Assembly (NCBI GenBank): GCA_037176905.1
Contig: JBBBWG010007335.1
Coordinates: 55,439-81,630, forward strand
Source of the DNA: Azolla pinnata
Taxonomy: Eukaryota; Streptophyta; Polypodiopsida; Salviniales; Salviniaceae
DNA: 26,192 bases
Direction: 5' to 3'
Under the pieces are notes generated by a model. It made no database searches. It saw only the letters and a program-made list of their open reading frames with translations, and was not told the origin of the DNA. A program made the translations under genes and the position numbers. Positions 19,962-26,192 of this stretch are shown in pieces (the stretch's first letter is position 1; every line of letters begins with the position of its first letter).

Positions 19962-22900
19962 TCACCTCAAGAACTTCCATGGACCCGTAGCTGTGCTCAA
20001 CCTGCAGCCTCCCAATGAAAAACATTAGGTCTTATTTTGATGTGTACTAATGCATACATACATACATACATACATATATATATATACACATATGTATATG
20101 CCAACTAAGATCATGATTAGGAGGTGGTAGCTCCTATTTCCTCTCCTTTTTCTAGTGGTAAGCATTCTAACAGTTTTGTTTAGTTCAGTTATAAACTGGA
20201 TTTTGTAAATCCAAACCATTAAAGTTATCCAACAGCTTCAACTACTAAAATGGCAGTTCCAAACAACATGAAGCAAACTGTTAACCTCTTGCTGATTCTT
20301 TGTATTTAAAGAGCTTGAACAATCCTACAATCCTACGTAAGTCACAAGAAGGTACCTTAGGACTCCAGTAAGCATTCTCATTGTCATCAGAACTGTGAGG
20401 CCTACCCAGATACCAATAAATCTTAACTTTGACTCGGCAAGAAACATGACCCCTGAAGATACGATCGTGACTATAATCTGCAAGAAATCCCATGTCCTCG
20501 ACTGTAAACATGTAGGTATGTATGTGCCTTTGATTTGATGCATGTAAAAGCATGCATAGCTAACAGAGTTTTGGTTTTCAGAAAGGAAAAACAATGACTT
20601 TCATCTATATATTACCATAGAGAGAGCTGCATAGCTAAAATCAGAAGACCCAAAAAAAAGACCGTCGAAGATAAAAGCAAGAGAGTTTATCGGCTGAGTA
20701 GTGGCCACAAACTGCGAGTCAAATACAGTTTTAATATTCTTAATTTTCATTAGAAATACCATCATAGGGGATCCTTGATATGCGAAAGGTTAAGTATCTT
20801 ACTGGAGTTGCAAGGGCAACGAATGCCAGGGCTCTCTTATCAGTTGTAAACAGCTTTGAGAATGTGCCCAGACTCGCACCAAGAATCAAAGCTAGAATGA
20901 TGCCAAAGACGAAACCTATCTGAAAGGAATGTTAAATTCCAGATGCATGATCCAACGAATACTGAAACATGCTGAAAATTAGCAACCTGAAGTATCCTGA
21001 AAGCTGCAGTTTCTGCTAATTTGTAATCTCCTTTAGCCAAAGCAGTAGCAATTATGGCCTGCATAGTTGTTTGGTTGGAGAATATCCTTTCAATACCAGT
21101 TTTACACAGTTCAATCTTTGCTAAAACGCAATTAGTGACAAGGTAATATTTGGGATGGAAAATATGTAAATCAATCACCAATATACCTGGCCAGAAAGTG
21201 CTATTGCATCCGAAAGAAGTGATGTTGCAAGCCAAACTTGCATGCAGATCTGATGGGCAGCCATTGGAGCAGCCCCCAGTCTTGCTGCCAGTGATGTAGC
21301 TAGAGTCATGCACAGTAAGACTGCAGCTGAACGAGCTAGTAGAAGTCCACCTTTGAAGTTCAAGCAATAATCAGTAAAGGACAAGTCACTTCTGTATTAA
21401 ACGAATCTGATTGATTTCCTTGACCACTTTCACCAAGCAAGGAAGGAATTCCATTGCTAACCATTTTTCAAAAACTGACCAAACTTCAGCTCCGCCAGCC
21501 TTGGTGGTAAGAGGGATACTTCTTTGCATAACTTCAACAAGAGTATAAGTGCAATAAAATATCTGGAAATATTAGTATGAATATAAGCCAAAGAGTAAAC
21601 CATCAACTGATAGACATTTCACGATAACATTTCTGAAAGCAGAGAATATTCCTATTTGTGCCAGAAAAATTTATATAATAAGGGCATTCATTTTTTTCTT
21701 GTCCACTTCAATGTTAAACATTCGTTTTCTGTGATGCACAGAAGGCATACTTGGATGCTATGAAATGTCAAACTCCAAATGCTCTTTCTTATAGCTGTGT
21801 GCTAACTTTCCATGCTTGTATACACATTAGAAATTGCATATATATGCATCATGAATGCCTAAGAAATTTTCAGCAAGGCAGCATTTATAAATTCCATCTG
21901 ATTTTAAGTAGGATATCTCACACTCACTGGGATATTACAGTAGCAATAGCTGACCCTCTAACACCATAACCAAGGGTAAACATCAGAATAGGAACAAGCA
22001 CCATATTCAGTACATTTCCGGTAACTGTACTGAGAGAAAAATAGTACCACTGAGAAAGAGTCAAAGATTTATTTATGTGAAGGTAACAGAAAAACACCTC
22101 ACCAGTAGCAAAGAGCGGTGTTCGAGTGTCTTTAAATCCACGAAAGACGCCTTGAACAGCTAATGATACGACAACAGCCGGACAACCGATAGCACGCAAT
22201 GTTAGGTATTGTTTGGCTGGTACACGCATTATGGAACCCTGGAGGTTTCGTAGGTTCAAAAGTATATACATATATGCCCTTATGAGTAAACACCTAACTT
22301 GTGAAGTACTTTACCAGAAAATACTCCAGAGTTCCCAAAGACTACCAGAGAACACCCCTATTCAGTGCCAAAACTACAACTAGAGAGCAGTAATCCGATC
22401 ATTTTTTTGAGGACTTCCCATTATATTCTTCTATCCAAGAATGTAGGTCTGCTTTGAACATACTTGTAGTTATAAAAACAGCTTGGTCTTGTAAAATCTC
22501 ATTTCCACCCTTACCACTGGGATGCCCATCACGTTCAGGATTGGTCCATAGCCTACCATCAATATGATCAGCTCGAAAAAACCCAAGGCAGACCCAACAA
22601 TCAGCGCAGTAGAAACCGCAGGTAGGTTTCTTCGAGGCTGCTCATTTTTACAAGGTATTTCTTTCTCCAATCTTTCCTTCTTGCCCTTGCTTTTTTCTTC
22701 CCGGCCTGTCATGAAAGATGATAAAACAGACAAAACATGAATGTTCGAAACTAGGCACAATGAAAAAACCTGAAAGATACATACCCTTCATATTTGAGGC
22801 AATGCATACTTCTACAAGTAGACTTACTAGATATGCCATAATACGATCACAGTCAAAAGTCCGTGTGCAAGGCAGATGCTCAGAAAGAAAAAAAGAAAGA

Positions 22901-25555
22901 TATATTAATGTCTTCTTAGGCCAACATGGTCTGTGAGACAAAACGTACAATGTGTCTCTGCATGTATCCAATCATCTACAATGAGATTATAATAAGAGAT
23001 GCAAGTACAACACAAGAAAATACAGCACAAAAAACACCTAACTAATGTCAGAAGAAGAAAAAGATGTGATTATATATGGAATATAGACAGAAATCAAACA
23101 TCAAGTACACCAAACCATTATGTAGGCAAAAGTGGAGAAGTGAACAAGTTGAAACTCAGGGAATGATCCTGGTTGACACCAGAAAAAGAGAGTGATCTTT
23201 TTTCTAGAACTGGGAATTCAGTACTTGCCTGTAACTGGAATAAAAGAGTCTTTTCCTTTGCATATAGTGTCCATTCTTTCCACTGAAATAAAGTCACCTT
23301 TTTCTTCAGAAGCAGAATTACATTTCTCCATTTCAATCTCACAAATACTCTTTGTATCTACAGATTGCTCTGCAATGACGTGTTGGAAAAAGCAGAGAAT
23401 TGAGCTACGAAATTCCAAACCGGCACATAAGACAAAGTGAAAAACTGAAGTACAGAAACTTGGGAGACACCAGACAAAGATCATGCCCATTTTTGCCTAG
23501 AATATTGGAAGTTCAGCACTTGCCTCTGTCTGAAGTAAAAGAATCTTCCTCTTCGAAAGTAGTATCCACGTCTTCCACTATAATGAAGGTATTTTTCCCT
23601 TCAGAAAACGAATCCATATTTACTTTACTAGTCTCAATCTCAGAAACATTCCTTGTATCCACAGATTGCACGGCAACCAGTGATGTTGTGAGATTCAATA
23701 CAGGAAAGTTGAGTAGTTTTGATATCAAGTTGAAGACTGCAATAGATACACCAACTGCTGCCAACTCGGTAGATCCTTGAGCAATCGACCAGCAAATCAG
23801 GAACCATGTCAACACTCTCTTAGCATTTCAAAAGTCATTCATATAAATGGAATGATTTCATGATGGAACAGACAATATCCACATCTAGATGTTTACACAA
23901 GAATAATATTTTATGGATCAAGTTAGTCATGCACTTCAAAATCAGTGTGTTCACTGTATGCATACAAAGATTCTTTTAGGAACTTTGAAAAAATCTATAA
24001 GAATTATTCAAATACATATTTTATAGATGAATCCTGAAAATACTTATAAGTTTTGAAACCTTGAAATGTTAACATCTTTTAAAAATCCTCAAATCTTTAA
24101 CTTTATTATACAATTATGATAATTTATGAATCACTCTTGTTTTTTATGCTGTTTTCTTCAGAAAATCTCCTTCTTTACAGATTCTCAGACATAAAAGTCC
24201 TAAGTTTGGGCTCTGTTCTACTGCCTCTGTCAGAGGTACTGAAGATGGCTAAGTCCTTTTTCTTTTTTGTTTTCTGTGTACTCTTTTGTACACATGAAAA
24301 CCTAGGATTTGTCTCTTTTTTGTGTCACATGCACCTTTCAGTCCCAGAAATATTCGGAAGAAAGCAATTTGTCTGTAAATTTTGAATGCATCTAGCTTAA
24401 GTTACATGGAGATACAATACATCTGTAACTTAAGCATCTAAGGTTACGATGCGTGCATCTGTTGAGCATACTTTGATTCTGTAAATCCCACAACAGCTGG
24501 AGGGATCAATCTAGTAGTAAATCACAATAATCTGGAAGACAAGGCATGTTTCCTTCTTTTCATGTAGCAACCCTTTCTATTTCTTAAGCTGATGCACATT
24601 AATTTTCCAATTTCCACGGAAGGAGAAGATAAATTTGGGCTCATGTGTCAGGGAGGGATACGATGGATCAAAAGATGCAAGCAAAAGAGAAGAAAGAAGT
24701 TTGAACTCTATGAGTATCAGGGCAGTTACAGATCTTTCTATCTTTTTCTTCCAGAAAAAGATTGTTCATTAGTTATAAATAAGGTGACAACGACTACAAA
24801 GTATTACACACGACATGCTCATGATTTTATACACAGAAAACAGATATACACTCTATTCTCTGAATCCTATCTACCGATACAGCCTACTATGGCAGGAGGA
24901 AAATCCGTTGAAGTTGCACTAATAATTCCACACTTGATAGATGCATTAACATTGTACTTCTCATAAGAACCCATAACTCTTCCATTTTGCATTGAAATCT
25001 CTAATCTGTGTCGTAGCTACAGATCGTTTTTGCAAAAAAACTGTACGAGCAGGGAGCGGATTTCCCATGGCTACGATGAAGTTGACTTGGAGGATCTCCA
25101 AAGAAATAGTAATAGCTTCAACTAATCTACCTAACTGTCCGATGAATGCAGAGTCCACGAGAGATGCTAGTGGATCAGCAGCAAGTGTGAGCAATGCCGG
25201 AAAGGCAATGACGACGATCTCATGCCGTAACTCATCCGCCTTGAATGCATTCCTAGCAAAAGAGAATAAACAGTATTTGAGCCAATGTTATCGAAATATC
25301 AACAAATAGGTGATGGCCTAGACTTGGCTCACTTCTGCTCCATGCCCTAATTTTTTTCCTTATTCCTGCTCAGACCCTTCGCCAGATCTCCATTAATCCT
25401 CTTCTTTCACTCACTCACACAAACACACACACACCAATAATGACTCCATTTTCCTCATTCTGCACTGAAAAGATCAAAAGATCAATATATTGACGTTGTT
25501 GGCTCAAATCCTTCCTTTCATTTCTTCTCAGATCCTTAACCAGATCTCCATCCCT

Positions 25556-25620
<65 letters not shown>

Positions 25621-25776
25621 CAAAACAACTCCATAGCCCTCCATGTGCACTGAAAATGAGGGGGGAAATGGGAATGAGAATGATTACCTTACACCATGGA
25701 AGAAATTGCTGAAGTAGCAGAAATTCCTTGCTCTCGCAGGATGAGCTGAAGTTCCGTCTTTCTTACCTGATTGCAT
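19962..25776 (-). CDS. MATE efflux transporter, FRD3/DTX44-DTX45-like (copy B, 13-14 exons, 532 or 579 aa)
   Basis: Paralogue of the MATE gene at 8408-12170. Exons: 25776-25688, 25252-25131, 23775-23524, [23369-23229 optional], 22705-22515, 22238-22103, 22024-21928, 21562-21462, 21350-21187, 21058-20987, 20919-20803, 20711-20616, 20477-20356, 20001-19962. Eleven of 13 shared exons match copy A in length; only the loop exon (191 vs 185) and last exon (40 vs 112) differ. Core motifs are intact: ADPLASLVDSAFIGQLG, QGVFRGFKDTRTPLF, MAAHQICMQVWLATSLL, FVATTQPIN, GPWKFLR. The protein stops right after GPWKFLR, unlike copy A. The TM2-TM3 loop starts SLVAVQS where copy A has SLVAEES. An additional phase 1-1 exon may lengthen the loop by 47 residues. 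Exon 8 differs at about 6 of 55 residues from copy A. Substrate unknown. Confidence 0.92.
23229..23369 (-). other. Duplicated 141-nt loop exon of MATE copy B
   Basis: This 47-codon exon, phase 1 at both ends, repeats the 3' half of the adjacent exon at 23524-23775. QSVDTKSICEIEMEK parallels QSVDTRNVSEIETSK, and SEEKGDFISVERMDT parallels SEGKNTFIIVEDVDT. It has a good acceptor (CATTGCAG|AG) and the same GC donor type (AG|GCAAGT). Inclusion keeps the frame: G|AG then G|GC. Whether mature mRNA includes it is not visible. Confidence 0.7.
24395..24435. other. Perfect inverted repeat, hairpin-forming, in copy B intron 2
   Basis: GCTTAAGTTACA (24395-24406) and TGTAACTTAAGC (24424-24435) are exact reverse complements with a 17-base loop. 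GCATCT lies beside both arms in direct orientation. It lies in the 1355-nt intron 2, whose counterpart in copy A is only 143 nt. Confidence 0.7.
25369..25616. repeat. ~155-bp tandem duplication ending in (CA)27, copy B intron 1
   Basis: CTCAGA.CCTT..CCAGATCTCCAT followed by CCTCTTCTTTCAC and a CA tract occurs at about 25369 and again at about 25527. The first CA tract is short and interrupted; the second (25563-25616) has about 27 uninterrupted units. ACTCCAT follows both. All of this lies between exons 1 and 2 of the second MATE gene. Confidence 0.85.
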
Positions 25777-26192
25777 GGTGACTCGTCCTCTCTCTCTCGG
25801 TGCGAGCAGCGATTTCTGCCCTGTAATCGATCACCACAAAGAGCCAAACGCAACTCCTAGCTTGCTCCTCTTCCTTCGATTCTTCCTCTCTCTCAATTGG
25901 CACGATTGCACTGGCAGAGGCAAGGGCAAGAGGTCCGGAATCCGGGGGATGGAGAGGGAGGGAGACCATCCACCACATTTCACGAGATTCTGGCATTGGA
26001 TTCGGTTGCAACCGATTCAGAAAGCACCTGTTCTCCAGAAAAGGGAACAGGCGGAGAGACGCGTATCTGCGTCTGCGTACGAGCAGAGAGTTCATGGAAA
26101 CTGTGTCTTCTGCAGAAAAACCTCCCATTCCCACAGGGATGTATGTACGTATTTTTGTGTGTATATACATACATACAGACATACGACGTACG
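25777..26192 (-). promoter_or_regulatory. MATE copy B leader and promoter side; contains a long open frame
   Basis: Reading on the - strand, this is a GA-rich, plant-leader-like stretch just before the ATG at 25776. An open frame with ATGs at 26170 and 26095 runs through it in another frame, past the MATE start. It reaches a strong donor consensus (CAG|GTAAGA, last exon base 25767) before its stop at 25763. Joining this donor to exon 2 would keep frame, see the findings. The gene may extend beyond the right edge. Confidence 0.45.

Noticed and set aside
1..26192. CRISPR arrays, phage or bacterial operons, tRNA or rRNA genes, intact transposons
   Set aside because: None was seen. The repeats are tandem without regular spacers, genes are spliced, and no transposase, reverse transcriptase or long terminal repeats were recognised.

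Overview
The window is nuclear DNA of a land plant. The evidence is spliced genes with GT-AG and GC-AG introns, TTTAGGG-type (plant) telomere repeats, telo-boxes (AAACCCTAA) around gene starts, AT-rich introns with microsatellites, and proteins of plant families. The lineage cannot be fixed from the sequence. Compact introns suggest a modest genome. The MASE1-type histidine kinase argues against an Arabidopsis-like kinase repertoire.

Layout. (1) Bases 1-6716, + strand: a leader full of telo-boxes, then a nine-exon hybrid histidine kinase of 1102 residues. Its order is MASE1 membrane sensor, coiled coil, HisKA, HATPase, receiver. Intron 1 holds about three copies of a ~220 bp tandem repeat. 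(2) Bases 6717-8407: no gene recognised. (3) Bases 8408-12170, - strand: a 13-exon MATE transporter (554 aa, 'copy A'). (4) Bases 12171-16806: no confident gene, but several young and old tandem repeats (50 bp x2, ~235 bp x2, ~125 bp x2) and microsatellites. (5) Bases 16807-17646, - strand: a Yip1/YIPF5-type membrane protein with an uninterrupted coding region, a probable 5' UTR intron and an upstream minisatellite. (6) Bases 19962-25776, - strand: a second MATE gene ('copy B'), paralogous to copy A exon by exon, with one extra duplicated exon. (7) Bases 25777-26192: the 5' region of copy B.

Exon boundaries were worked out by hand from splice consensus, phase continuity and family similarity. 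All three multi-exon genes give uninterrupted frames, and 11 of 13 homologous MATE exons have identical lengths. The kinase ends in a receiver and so must signal through a phosphotransfer (HPt) partner, which is not in the window. The MATE pair resembles the FRD3/DTX42-DTX47 clade, most closely DTX44/DTX45. The Yip1 protein is a secretory-pathway housekeeping protein. No pathway clearly joins the three kinds of gene.

The most notable points are the plant MASE1 hybrid kinase with large inserts, the conserved GC splice donors with a phase-symmetric exon duplication in the MATE loop, and a possible alternative long N-terminus for copy B.
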